In this document: positions 1-9,213 of the stretch, piece by piece | Layout: each line of letters opens with the position of its first letter | Numbering within the stretch: the stretch's first letter is position 1 | NCBI RefSeq assembly: GCF_964355755.1 | Contig: NC_092677.1 | Span: forward strand, 21,238,101 to 21,302,100 | From: Antedon mediterranea | Taxonomy: Eukaryota > Echinodermata > Crinoidea > Comatulida > Antedonidae | DNA: 64,000 nt | Direction of reading: 5' to 3' | The notes under the pieces: generated by a model | The model's input: the letters and a program-made list of their open reading frames with translations, nothing else | Databases searched by the model: none | Told to the model about the DNA's origin: nothing | Made by a program: the position numbers and the translations under genes

Positions 1-77
1 CATTTTGAGCATTTCGATAAAATTTTACACACAAAAACATCAAAGTGCACAAAATAGCTTAATATGGTATTTAAAAA
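1..77 (+). repeat. Partial class F monomer at left edge
   Basis: The window opens at position 11 of a class F monomer: GAGCATTTCGATAAAATTTT, then a tail ending TATGGTATTTAAAAA. The array therefore continues to the left of the window. It is followed directly by class G at 78. Confidence 0.9.
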
Positions 78-164
78 CGTTTTAGACCATTTTGAGCATT
101 TCAACAAAACTTTTTCTCACAAAACATCAAAGTGTACAGAATAGCTTCAAATCGCATTTGGAGA
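78..164 (+). repeat. Class G monomer (type example, 87 bp)
   Basis: Marked by ATTTCAACAAAAC, which lacks the usual TTCG CpG, and by CTTTTTCTCAC in the middle. The tail is GTGTACAGAATAGC then ATCGCATTTGGAGA. It always follows a class F monomer in the copies I checked (824, 5777, 31974). Confidence 0.88.
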
Positions 165-309
165 CGTTTTAGACCATTTTGTGCATTTCGATGAAACTTG
201 GTTACACAAAAACATCAAAGTGCTTAAAATCACATTTTGAGCATTTCGTTAAAACTTTTCACACAAAAACATCAAAGTCCACAAAATAGCTTAATATCGT
301 ATTTAAAAA
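165..309 (+). repeat. Fused E+A monomer pair with 20-bp deletion (145 bp)
   Basis: It starts as class E (GTGCATTTCGATGAAAC, then TTGGTTACAC) and ends as class A (TCCACAAAATAGC, tail GTATTTAAAAA), but the boundary head is missing. The intact pair at 485-649 and elsewhere has CACATT-AGAAACCGTTTTAGACCATT-TTGAGC; here CACATT joins TTGAGC directly. Exactly 20 bp are gone (165 to 145 bp). A CATT lies at both ends of the lost segment, so slippage or microhomology-mediated deletion is likely. This version is common across the window, so the deletion is old and has been amplified. Confidence 0.9.
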
Positions 310-396
310 CGTTTTAGACCATTTTGAGCATTTCGAAAAAACTTTTCCACACAAAACATCAAAGTTTACAAAATAGCTTCAAATCGCATTTGGAGA
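310..396 (+). repeat. Class B monomer (type example, 87 bp)
   Basis: Head CGTTTTAGACCATTTTGAGC, then ATTTCGAAAAAACTTTTCC (or CTTTTTC in other copies), ACATCAAAGTTTACAAAAT and tail ATCGCATTTGGAGA. By count 28 of 87 bases are G or C. A/T tracts are centred near 4, 14, 23, 35, 45, 55, 62, 73 and 81, roughly a 10-bp phase. Confidence 0.9.
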
Positions 397-484
397 CGTT
401 TTAGACCATTTTGTGATTTTCGAAAAAACTTGTTAACATAAAAACACCAAAGTGCTCAGAATACCTTCAAATCGCATTTGGAGA
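397..484 (+). repeat. Class D monomer (type example, 88 bp)
   Basis: Marked by GTGATTTTCGAAAAAAC, TTGTTAACATAAAAACACC and GTGCTCAGAATACC. It holds two palindromes, TTTTCGAAAA and TGTTAACA. Variants end GCTTAGAAAAGCTTC (with a HindIII site) or carry CGTGTTTTGAGA tails. D is among the most numerous classes and often occurs in runs of two to five. Confidence 0.9.
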
Positions 485-562
485 CGTTTTAGACCCTTTT
501 GTGCATTTCGATGAAACTTGGTTACACAAAAACATCAAAGTGCTTAAAATCACATTAGAAAC
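485..562 (+). repeat. Class E monomer (type example, 78 bp)
   Basis: Head variant GACCCTTTTGTGC, then ATTTCGATGAAACTTGG, and a short tail GTGCTTAAAATCACATTAG. It is 10 bp shorter than the 88-bp relative at 3097-3184 because the stretch around AGAAAAGCTTC is missing between GTGCTT and AAAATC. It is followed by A or A'. Confidence 0.88.
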
Positions 563-649
563 CGTTTTAGACCATTTTGAGCATTTCGATAAAATTTTTC
601 ACAGAAAAACATCAAAGAGCAAAAAATAGCTTAATATCGTATTTAAAAA
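563..649 (+). repeat. Class A' monomer (type example, 87 bp)
   Basis: Like class A but with AAAATTTTTCACAGAAAAAC and AGAGCAAAAAATAGC, and tail ATCGTATTTAAAAA. With the next head the tail makes the 10-bp palindrome AAAACGTTTT. It follows the 78-bp class E. Confidence 0.86.
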
Positions 650-736
650 CGTTTTAGACCATTTTGAGCATTTCGACAAAACTTTTTCACACAAAACATC
701 AAAGTGTACAGAATAGCTTCAAATCGCATTTGGAGA
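650..736 (+). repeat. Class C monomer (type example, 87 bp)
   Basis: Marked by ATTTCGACAAAACTTTTTC and GTGTACAGAATAGC (or GTGTACAGATAAGC, which contains HindIII AAGCTT, in the subclass at 3525, 31394, 36871, 44827, 53902, 56773 and 63671), tail GCATTTGGAGA. It normally precedes class F. Confidence 0.86.
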
Positions 737-823
737 CGTTTTAACCCATTTTGAGCATTTCGATAAAATTTTACACACAAAAACATCAAAGTGCACAAAA
801 TAGCTTAATATGGTATTTAAAAA
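737..823 (+). repeat. Class F monomer (type example, 87 bp)
   Basis: Its head is altered to CGTTTTAACCCATTTTGAGC (or CGTTTTAAACC in the subclass linked to the AGATAAGC form of C). The middle reads TCGATAAAATTTTACACAC and the tail GGTATTTAAAAA. This head change makes F a convenient phase marker; I located it at 737, 5690, 6436, 9905, 16529, 21867, 22614, 26084, 28196, 39876, 40390, 46993, 48665, 49411 and 59272. Confidence 0.88.
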
Positions 824-1550
824 CGTTTTAGACCATTTTGAGCATTTCAACAAAACTTTTTCTCACAAAACATCAAAGTGTACAGAATAGCTTCAAATCG
901 CATTTGGAGACGTTTTAGACCATTTTGTGCATTTCGATGAAACTTGGTTACACAAAAACATCAAAGTGCTTAAAATCACATTTTGAGCATTTCGTTAAAA
1001 CTTTTCACACAAAAACATCAAAGTCCACAAAATAGCTTAATATCTTATTTAAAAACGTTTTAGACCATTTTGAGCATTTCGAAAAAACTTTTCCACACAA
1101 AACATCAAAGTTTACAAAATAGCTTCAAATCGCATTTGGAGACGTTTTAGACCATTTTGTGACTTTCGAAAAAACTTGTTAACATAAAAACACCAAAGTG
1201 CTCAGAATACCTTCAAATCGCATTTGGAGACGTTTTAGACCATTTTGTGATTTTCGAAAAAACTTTTTAACATAAAAACACCAAAGTGCTTAGAAAAGCT
1301 TCAAATCGCATTTGGAGATGTTTTAGACCATTTTGTGCATTTCGATGAAACTTGGTTACACAAAAACATCAAAGTGCTTAAAATCACATTTTGAGCATTT
1401 CGTTAAAACTTTTCACACAAAAACATCAAAGTCCACAAAATAGCTTAATATCGTATTTAAAAACGTTTTAGACCATTTTGAGCATTTCGAAAAAACTTTT
1501 CCACAGAAAACATCAAAGTTTACAAAATAGCTTCAAATCGCATTTGGAGA

Positions 1551-1814
1551 CGTTTTAGACCATTTTGTGATTTTCGAAAAAACTTGTTAACATAAAAACA
1601 CCAAAGTGCTCAGAATACCTTCAAATCGTGTTTTGAGACGTTTTAGACCATTTTGTAATTTTCGAAAAAACTTGTTAACATAAAAACACCAAAGTGCTCA
1701 GAATACCTTCACATCGCATTTTGAGACGTTTTAGACCATTTTGTGATTTTCGAAAAAACTTGTTAACATAAAAACACCAAAGTGCTTAGAAAAGCTTGAA
1801 ATCGCATTTGGAGA
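1551..1814 (+). repeat. Run of three class D variants (D2-D3-D4, 264 bp)
   Basis: Three successive 88-bp D monomers form a fixed trio. D2 (1551-1638) ends TCGTGTTTTGAGA. D3 (1639-1726) has GTAATTTTCG and ends TTCACATCGCATTTTGAGA. D4 (1727-1814) ends GCTTAGAAAAGCTTGAAATC. The trio recurs near 4.4, 6.8, 17.0, 23.0, 37.7, 38.9, 40.8, 45.7, 47.4, 49.9, 52.0, 54.8, 57.7, 59.7 and 60.6 kb and usually precedes a fused E+A pair, so it is a stable higher-order module. Confidence 0.85.
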
Positions 1815-2046
1815 CGTTTTAGACCATTTTGTGCATTTCGATGAAACTTGGTTACACAAAAACATCAAAGTGCTTAAAATCACATTTTGAGCATTTCGTT
1901 AAAACTTTTCACACAAAAACATCAAAGAGTAATAAATAGCTTAATATCGTATTTAAAAACGTTTTAGACCATTTTGAGCATTTCGACAAAATTTTTTCAA
2001 ACAAAACATCAAAGTGTACAGAATAGCTTTAAATCGCATTTGGAGA

Positions 2047-2132
2047 CGTTTTAGACCATTTTGTTCATTTCGATGAAACAAAAACACAAAAACATCAAAT
2101 TGCACAAAATGGCTTAATATGATATGGGAAAA
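2047..2132 (+). repeat. Class H monomer (type example, 86 bp)
   Basis: Marked by GTTCATTTCGATGAAAC, AAAAACACAAAAACATC and tail GATATGGGAAAA; 86 bp because the TTGGTTACAC stretch of its relative J is replaced by a shorter A-rich one. It is followed by class I (2133-2219: GAACATTTCGTTAAAAGTTT). I saw it near 2.07, 7.35, 10.3, 17.4, 23.5, 26.5, 32.7, 35.6, 38.2, 41.3, 50.3, 52.5, 55.3, 61.1 and 62.3 kb. Confidence 0.87.
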
Positions 2133-2570
2133 CGTTTTAGACCATTTTGAACATTTCGTTAAAAGTTTTCACACAAAAACATCAAAGTCCACAAAATAGC
2201 TTAATATCGTATTTAAAAACGTTTTAGACCATTTTGAGCATTTCGAAAAAACTTTTTCACACAAAACATCAAAGTTTACAAAATAGCTTCAAATCGCATT
2301 TGGAGACGTTTTAGACCATTTTGTGATTTTCGAAAAAACTTGTTAACATAAAAACACCAAAGTGCTCAGAATACCTTCAAATCGCATTTTGAGACGTTTT
2401 AGACCATTTTGTGATTTTCGAAAAAACTTGTTAACATAAAAACACCAAAGTGCTCAGAATACCTTCAAATCGCATTTGGAGACGTTTTAGACCATTTTGT
2501 GATTTTCGTAAAAACTTGTTAACATAAAAACACCAAAGTGCTTAGAAAAGTTTCAAATCGCATTTGGAGA

Positions 2571-2745
2571 CGTTTTAGACCATTTTGTTCATTTCGATGA
2601 AACTTGGTTACACAAAAACATCAAATTGCACAAAATGGCTTAATATGGTATGGGAAAACGTTTTAGACCATTTTGAACATTTCGAGAAAACTTTTTCACA
2701 CAAAACTTCAAAGTGTACAGAATAGCTTCAAATCGCATTAGAAAC
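2571..2745 (+). repeat. Class J-K dimer (175 bp)
   Basis: J (2571-2658, 88 bp) has GTTCATTTCGATGAAAC, AAATTGCACAAAATGGC and tail GGTATGGGAAAA. K (2659-2745, 87 bp) has GAACATTTCGAGAAAAC, ACTTCAAAGTG and tail GCATTAGAAAC. The two stay together near 2.6, 8.0, 24.2, 30.0, 41.9, 51.0, 53.2, 55.9, 61.6 and 62.9 kb. At 175 bp this is a clean example of the nucleosome-sized dimer. Confidence 0.85.
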
Positions 2746-3096
2746 CGTTTTAGACCATTTTGAGCATTTCGAAAAAACTTTTTCACACAAAACATCAAAG
2801 TTTACAAAATAGCTTCAAATCACATTTGGAGACGTTTTAGACCATTTTGTGATTTTCAAAAAAACTTGTTAACATAAAAACACCAAAGTGCTCAGGATAC
2901 CTTCAAATCGCATTTTGAGACGTTTTAGACCATTTTGTGATTTTCGGAAAAACTTGTTAACATAAAAACACCAAAGTGCTCAGAATACCTTCAAATCGTA
3001 TTTTGAGACGTTTTAGACAATTTTGTGATTTTCGAAAAAACTTGTTAACATAAAAACACCAAAGTGCTTAGAAAAGCTTCAAATAGCATTTGGAGA

Positions 3097-3184
3097 CGTT
3101 TTAGACCATTTTGTGCATTTCGATGAAACTTGGTTACACAAAAACATCAAAGTGTACAGAATAGCTTCAAATCGCATTAGAAAC
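3097..3184 (+). repeat. Full-length E-like monomer (88 bp)
   Basis: It has the class E front (GTGCATTTCGATGAAAC, TTGGTTACAC) but an undeleted rear, GTGTACAGAATAGC then ATCGCATTAGAAAC. It is the best visible stand-in for the ancestor of the 78-bp class E. Copies lie at 9391, 15021, 20359, 25568, 30967, 44399 and 56349, by eye. Confidence 0.8.
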
Positions 3185-6180
3185 CGTTTTAGACCATTTT
3201 GAGCATTTCGAAAAAACTTTTTCACACAAAACATCAAAGTGTACAAAATAGCTTCAAATCGCATTTGGAGACGTTTTAGACAATTTTGTGATTTTCGAAA
3301 AAACTTGTTTACATAAAAACACCAAAGTGCTCAGAATAGCTTCCAATCGCATTTTGAGACGTTTTAGACCCTTTTGTGCATTTCGATGAAACTTGGTTAC
3401 ACAAAAACATCAAAGTGCTTAAAATCACAGTAGAAACCGTTTTAGACCATTTTGAGCATTTCGTTAAAATTTTTCACAGAAAAACATCAAAGAGCAAAAA
3501 ATAGCTTAATATCGTATTTAAAAACGTTTTAGACCATTTTGAGCATTTCGACAAAACTTTTTCACACAAAACATCAAAGTGTACAGATAAGCTTCAAATC
3601 GCATTTGGAGACGTTTTAAACCATTTTGAGCATTTCGATAAAATTTTACACACAAAAACATCAAAGTGCACAAAATAGCTTAATATGGTATTTAAAAACG
3701 TTTTAGACCATTTTGAGCATTTCAACAAAACTTTTTCTCACAAAACATCAAAGTGTACAGAATAGCTTCAAATCGCATTTGGAGACGTTTTAGACCATTT
3801 TGTGCATTTCGATGAAACTTGGTTACACAAAAACATCAAAGTGCTTAAATTCACATTTTGAGAATTTCGTTAAAACTTTTCACACAAAAACATCAAAGTC
3901 CACAAAATAGCTTAATATCGTATTTAAAAACGTTTTAGACCATTTTGAGAATTTCGAAAAAACTTTTTCACACAAAACATCAAAGTTTACAAAATAGCTT
4001 CAAATCGCATTTGGAGACGTTTTAGACCATTTTGTGATTTTCGAAAAAACTTGTTAACATAAAAACACCAAAGTGCTCAGAATACCTTCAAATCGCATTT
4101 GGAGACGTTTTAGACCATTTTGTGATTTTCGAAAAAACTTGTTAACATAAAAACACCAAAGTGCTTAGAAAAGCTTCAAATCGCATTTGGAGACGTTTTA
4201 GACCATTTTTTGCATTTCGATGAAACTTGGTTACACAAAAACATCAAAGTGCTTAAAATCACATTTTGAGCATTTCGTTAAAACTTTTCACACAAAAACA
4301 TCAAAGTCCACAAAATAGCTTAATATCGTATTTAAAAACGTTTTAGACCATTTTGAGCATTTCGAAAAAACTTTTCCACACAAAACATCAAAGTTTACAA
4401 AATAGCTTCAAATCGCATTTGGAGACGTTTTAGACCATTTTGTGATTTTCGAAAAAACTTGTTAACATAAAAACACCAAAGTGCTCAGAATACCTTCAAA
4501 TCGTGTTTTGAGACGTTTTAGACCATTTTGTAATTTTCGAAAAAACTTGTTAACATAAAAACACCAAAGTGCTCAGAAAACCTTCACATCGCATTTTGAG
4601 ACGTTTTAGACCATTTTGTGATTTTCGAAAAAACTTGTTAACATAAAAACACCAAAGTGCTTAGAAAAGCTTGAAATCGCATTTGGAGACGTTTTAGACC
4701 ATTTTGTGCATTTCGATGAAACTTGGTTACACAAAAACATCAAAGTGCTTAAAATCACATTAGAAACCGTTTTAGACCATTTTGAGCATTTCGTTAAAGC
4801 TTTTCACACAAAAACATCAAAGTCCACAAAATAGCTTAATATCGTATTTAAAAACGTTTTAGACCATTTTGAGCATTTCGAAAAAACTTTTCCACACAAA
4901 ACATCAAAGTTTACAAAATAGCTTCAAATCGCATTTGGAGACGTTTTAGACCATTTTGTGATTTTCGAAAAAACTTGTTAACATAAAAACACCAAAGTGC
5001 TCAGAATACCTTCAAATCGTATTTTGAGACGTTTTAGACAATTTTGTGATTTTCGAAAAAACTTGTTAACATAAAAACACCAAAGTGCTTAGAAAAGCTT
5101 CATATCGCATTTGGAGACGTTTTAGACCATTTTGTGCATTTCGATGAAACTTGGTTACACAAAAACATCAAAGTGCTTAAAATCACTTTTTGAGCATTTC
5201 GTTAAAACTTTTCACACAAAAACATCAAAGAGCAAAAAATAGCTTAATATCGTATTTAAAAACGTTTTAGACCATTTTGAGCATTTCGACAAAACTTTTT
5301 CACACAAAACATCAAAGTGTACAAAATAGCTTCAAATCGCATTTGGAGACGTTTTAGACAATTTTGTGATTTTCGAAAAAACTTGTTTACATAAAAACAC
5401 CAAAGTGCTAAGAATAGCTTCCAATCGCATTTGGAGACGTTTTAGACCCTTTTGTGCATTTCGATGAAACTTGGTTACACAAAAACATCAAAGTGCTTAA
5501 AATCACATTAGAAACCGTTTTAGAACATTTTGAGCATTTCGTTAAAATTTTTCACAGAAAAACATCAAAGAGCAAAAAATAGCTTAATATCGTATTTAAA
5601 AACGTTTTAGACCATTTTGAGCATTTCGACAAAACTTTTTCACACAAAACAACAAAGTGTACAGAATAGCTTCAAATCGCATTTGGAGACGTTTTAACCC
5701 ATTTTGAGCATTTCGATAAAATTTTACACACAAAAACATCAAAGTGCACAAAATAGCTTAATATGGTATTTAAAAACGTTTTAGACCATTTTGAGCATTT
5801 CAACAAAACTTTTTCTCACAAAACATCAAAGTGTACAGAATAGCTTCAAATCGCATTTGGAGACGTTTTAGACCATTTTGTGCATTTCGATGAAACTTGG
5901 TTACACAAAAACATCAAAGTGCTTAAAATCACATTTTGAGCATTTCGTTAAAACTTTTCACACAAAAACATCAAAGTCCACAAAATAGCTTAATATCGTA
6001 TTTAAAAACGTTATAGACCATTTTGAGCATTTCGAAAAAACTTTTCCACACAAAACATCAAAGTTTACAAAATAGCTTCAAATCGCATTTGGAGACGTTT
6101 TAGACCATTTTGTGATTTTCGAAAAAACTTGTTAACATAAAAACACCAAAGTGCTCAGAATACCTTCAAATCGCATTTGG
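3097..6180 (+). repeat. Segmental copy of 44,399-47,480 (displacement 41,302)
   Basis: E-like head 3097 matches 44399, CAGTAG 3428 matches 44730, F' head 3612 matches 44914, and F head 5690 matches 46993 (41,303 after one extra A near 45,350). The left edge abuts the 29-bp micro-monomer at 44370-44398. The right edge is approximate, because the next unit at 47,460 takes the D2 tail. Confidence 0.8.
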
Positions 6181-6435
6181 AGACGTTTTAGACCCTTTTG
6201 TGCATTTCGATGAAACTTGGTTACACAAAAACATCAAAGTGCTTAAAATCACATTAGAAACCGTTTTAGACCATTTTGAGCATTTCGTTAAAATTTTTCA
6301 CAGAAAAACATCAAAGAGCAAAAAATAGCTTAATATCGTATTTAAAAACGTTTTAGACCATTTTGAGCATTTCGACAAAACTTTTTCACACAAAACATCA
6401 AAGTGTACAGAATAGCTTCAAATCGCATTTGGAGA
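5690..6435 (+). repeat. 746-bp higher-order unit, F-first phase
   Basis: F 5690, G 5777, E+A 5864, B 6009 (with head variant CGTTATAGACC), D 6096, E 6184, A' 6262, C 6349; the next F is at 6436. The total is 746 bp, identical in order to 78-823 rotated by one monomer. The second copy continues through F, G, E+A, B and D before turning into the D2-D3-D4 trio. Confidence 0.9.
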
Positions 6436-7105
6436 CGTTTTAACCCATTTTGAGAATTTCGATAAAATTTTACACACAAAAACATCAAAGTGCACAAAAT
6501 AGCTTAATATGGTATTTAAAAACGTTTTAGACCATTTTGAGCATTTCAACAAAACTTTTTCTCACAAAACATCAAAGTGTACAGAATAGCTTCAAATCGC
6601 ATTTGGAGACGTTTTAGACCATTTTGTGCATTTCGATGAAACTTGGTTACACAAAAACATCAAAGTGCTTAAAATCACATTTTGAGCATTTCGTTAAAAC
6701 TTTTACCACAAAAACATCAAAGTCCACAAAATAGCTTAATATCGTATTTAAAAACGTTTTAGACCATTTTGAGCATTTCGAAAAAACTTTTCCACACAAA
6801 ACATCAAAGTTTACAAAATAGCTTCAAATCGCATTTGGAGACGTTTTAGACCATTTTGTGATTTTCGAAAAAACTTGTTAACATAAAAACACCAAAGTGC
6901 TCAGAATACCTTCAAATCGTGTTTTGAGACGTTTTAGACCATTTTGTAATTTTCGAAAAAACTTGTTAACATAAAAACACCAAAGTGCTCAGAATACCTT
7001 CACATCGCATTTTGAGACGTTTTAGACCATTTTGTGATTTTCGAAAAAACTTGTTAACATAAAAACACCAAAGTGCTTAGAAAAGCTTGAAATCGCATTT
7101 GGAGA

Positions 7106-7237
7106 CGTTTTAGACCATTTTGTGCATTTCGATGAAACTTGGTTAAAGTGCTTAAAATCACATTTTGAGCATTTCGTTAAAACTTTTCACACAAAAACAT
7201 CAAAGAGTAAAAAATAGCTTAATATCGTATTTAAAAA
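7106..7237 (+). repeat. 132-bp twice-deleted E+A pair
   Basis: It has the 20-bp deletion of the 145-bp form plus a second, 13-bp deletion: GGTTACACAAAAACATCAAAGTG has become GGTTAAAGTG. It also occurs at 17199-17330, 23284-23415, 41060-41191 and 50082-50213, all exactly 132 bp and all after the D4 monomer. These five copies descend from one event. Confidence 0.9.
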
Positions 7238-8549
7238 CGTTTTAGACCATTTTGAGCATTTCGACAAAATTTTTTCACACAAAACATCAAAGTGTACAGA
7301 ATAGCTTTAAATCGCATTTGGAGACGTTTTAGACCATTTTGTTCATTTCGATGAAACAAAAACACAAAAACATCAAATTGCACAAAATGGCTTAATATGA
7401 TATGGGAAAACGTTTTAGACCATTTTGAACATTTCGTTAAAAGTTTTCACAAAAAAACATCAAAGTCCACAAAATAGCTTAATATCGTATTTAAAAACGT
7501 TTTAGACCATTTTGAGCATTTCGAAAAAACTTTTTCACACAAAACATCAAAGTTTACAAAATAGCTTCAAATCGCATTTGGAGACGTTTTAGACCATTTT
7601 GTGATTTTCGAAAAAACTTGTTAACATAAAAACACCAAAGTGCTCAGAATACCTTCAAATCGCATTTTGAGACGTTTTAGACCATTTTGTGATTTTCGAA
7701 AAAACTTGTTAACATAAAAACACCAAAGTGCTCAGAATACCTTCAAATCGTGTTTTGAGACGTTTTAGACCATTTTGTGATTTTGGAAAAACTTGTTAAC
7801 ATAAAAACACCAAAGTGCTCAGAATACCTTCAAATCGCATTTGGAGACGTTTTAGACCATTTTGTGATTTTCGAAAAAACTTGTTAACATAAAAACACCA
7901 AAGTGCTCAGAAAAGCTTCAAATCGCAATTGGAGACGTTTTAAACCATTTTGTTCATTTCGATGAAACTTGGTTACACAAAAACATCAAATTGCACAAAA
8001 TGGCTTAATATGGTATGGGAAAACGTTTTAGACCATTTTGAACATTTCGAGAAAACTTTTTCACACAAAACTTCAAAGTGTACAGAATAGCTTCAAATCG
8101 CATTAGAAACCGTTTTAGACCATTTTGAGCATTTCGAAAAAACTTTTTCACACAAAACATCAAAGTTTACAAAATAGCTTCAAATCGCATTTGGAGACGT
8201 TTTAGACCATTTTGTGATTTTCGAAAAAACTTGTTAACATAAAAACACCAAAGTGCTCAGAATACCTTCAAATCGCATTTTGAGACGTTTTAGACCATTT
8301 TGTGATTTTCGAAAAAACTTGTTAACATAAAAATACCAAAGTGCTCAGAATACCTTCAAATCGTGTTTTGAGACGTTTTAGACCATTTTGTGATTTTCGA
8401 AAAAACTTGTTAACATAAAAACACCAAAGTGCTCAGAATACCTTCAAATCGCATTTGGAGACGTTTTAGACCATTTTGTGATTTTCGAAAAAACTTGTTA
8501 ACATAAAAACACCAAAGTGCTCAGAAAAGCTTCAAATCGCATTTGGAGA

Positions 8550-8790
8550 CGTTTTAAACCATTTTGTTCATTTCGATGAAACTTGGTTACACAAAAATAT
8601 CAAAGAGCACAAAAGTATTTAAAAACGTTTTAGACCATCTTGAGCATTCCGACAAAACTTTTTCACACAAAACATCAAAGTGTACAGAATAGCTTTAAAT
8701 CGCATTTGGAGACGTTTTAGACCATTTTGTAGTTTTCGAAAAAACTTGTTAACATAAAAACACAAAAGAGCTTCAAATCGCATTTGGAGA
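8550..8790 (+). repeat. L-M-N trio (76+87+78 = 241 bp, type example)
   Basis: L (8550-8625) has GTTCATTTCGATGAAAC and the short rear GAGCACAAAAGTATTTAAAA. M (8626-8712) has the altered GAGCATTCCGAC (CATTCCG for CATTTCG). N (8713-8790) has GTAGTTTTCG and the short rear ACACAAAAGAGC. L rears occur about 20 times, near 8.6, 11.3, 12.3, 13.2, 14.2, 15.3, 18.5, 19.6, 20.7, 24.8, 27.5, 28.1, 29.1, 33.4, 33.9, 35.0, 36.0, 42.7, 43.7 and 51.6 kb. N is missing from some trios (28.1 and 33.9 kb). Confidence 0.88.
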
Positions 8791-9130
8791 CGTTTTAGAC
8801 CCTTTTGTGCATTTCGATGAAACTTGGTTACACAAAAACATCAAAGTGCTTAAAATCACATTAGAAACCGTTTTAGACCATTTTGAGCATTTCGTTAAAA
8901 CTTTTCACACAAAAACATCAAAGTCCACAAAATAGCTTAATATCGTATTCAAAAACGTTTTAGACCATTTTGAGCATTTCGAAAAAACTTTTTCACACAA
9001 AACATCAAAGTTTACAAAATAGCTTCAAATCGCATTTGGAGACGTTTTAGACCATTTTGTGATTTTCGAAAAAACTTGTTAACATAAAAACACCAAAGTG
9101 CTCAGAATACCTTCAAATCGCATTTTGAGA

Positions 9131-9213
9131 CGTTTTAGACCATTTTGTGATTTTCGAAAAAACAACATAAAAACACCAAAGTGCTCAGAATACCTTCAAA
9201 TCGCATTTGGAGA
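9131..9213 (+). repeat. 83-bp class D variant with 5-bp deletion
   Basis: The usual AAAACTTGTTAACAT is shortened to AAAACAACAT. The variant recurs near 14.79, 20.13, 25.34, 29.71, 33.08 and 36.58 kb, with AAAACCACAT near 30.74 kb. All lie between 9 and 37 kb, making this a marker of the central domain. Confidence 0.85.

Larger units (their letters stand above)
78..823 (+). repeat. 746-bp higher-order unit, first copy
   Basis: Reading heads in order gives G (78, 87 bp), fused E+A (165, 145 bp), B (310, 87), D (397, 88), E (485, 78), A' (563, 87), C (650, 87) and F (737, 87), a total of 746 bp. At 824 the G, E+A, B, D order starts again, so the unit is tandem here for about 1.5 copies. The second copy leaves the pattern after its D monomer. 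The same unit recurs in F-first phase near 5.7, 21.9 and 48.7 kb. It is the most regular higher-order repeat in the window. Confidence 0.9.
397..5375 (+). repeat. Segmental copy pair, displacement 53,252 (left member)
   Basis: Rare marker variants recur at a constant distance of 53,252 bp: TATCTTATTT at 1041, the GAGATG head change at 1319, AAATTCAC at 3847, GAGAATTT at 3947 and CATATCGC at 5101 match 54293, 54571, 57099, 57199 and 58353. Monomer heads agree throughout with no net insertion or deletion over almost 5 kb. The match fades in the D monomer starting at 397 and breaks at about 5375, where TTGTTTACAT faces TTGTTAACAT followed by the N tail. Confidence 0.88.
4170..8990 (+). repeat. 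Segmental copy of about 47,145-51,970 (displacement 42,973-42,976)
   Basis: TCGTG at 4501 matches 47474; CATATCGC at 5101 matches 48074; F at 5690 matches 48665; the H marker at 7353 matches 50329; and the rare AAAAATAT at 8593 matches 51569. The small drift is explained by a 2-bp difference near 48,540 and one extra A near 49,845. The edges are approximate. Confidence 0.85.

Noticed and set aside
165-260. Possible CENP-B box in TTTCGATGAAACTTGGT or ATTTCGTTAAAAC
   Set aside because: The TTCG half and an A match the essential pattern nTTCGnnnnAnnCGGGn, but the CGGG half is TTGG or absent. No monomer class I read has the full core.
78-823. A single higher-order repeat covering the whole window
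   Set aside because: The 746-bp unit occurs in tandem for at most about two copies at a few sites. Between them the order of classes changes, so one period does not fit.
1298-1320. HindIII, HpaI and BglII sites as regulatory or origin signals
   Set aside because: AAGCTT, GTTAAC and AGATCT are simply part of particular monomer classes. They are useful as markers but carry no evidence of function.
3079-3264. Minus-strand open frame of 61 codons, repeated at 9372-9557 and 56331-56516 and extended at 44318-44566
   Set aside because: The frame runs across satellite monomers and survives only because 87 bp is a multiple of three; 88-bp units break it. The peptide repeats with the monomers, has no start context or domain, and reappears wherever the same monomer order does.
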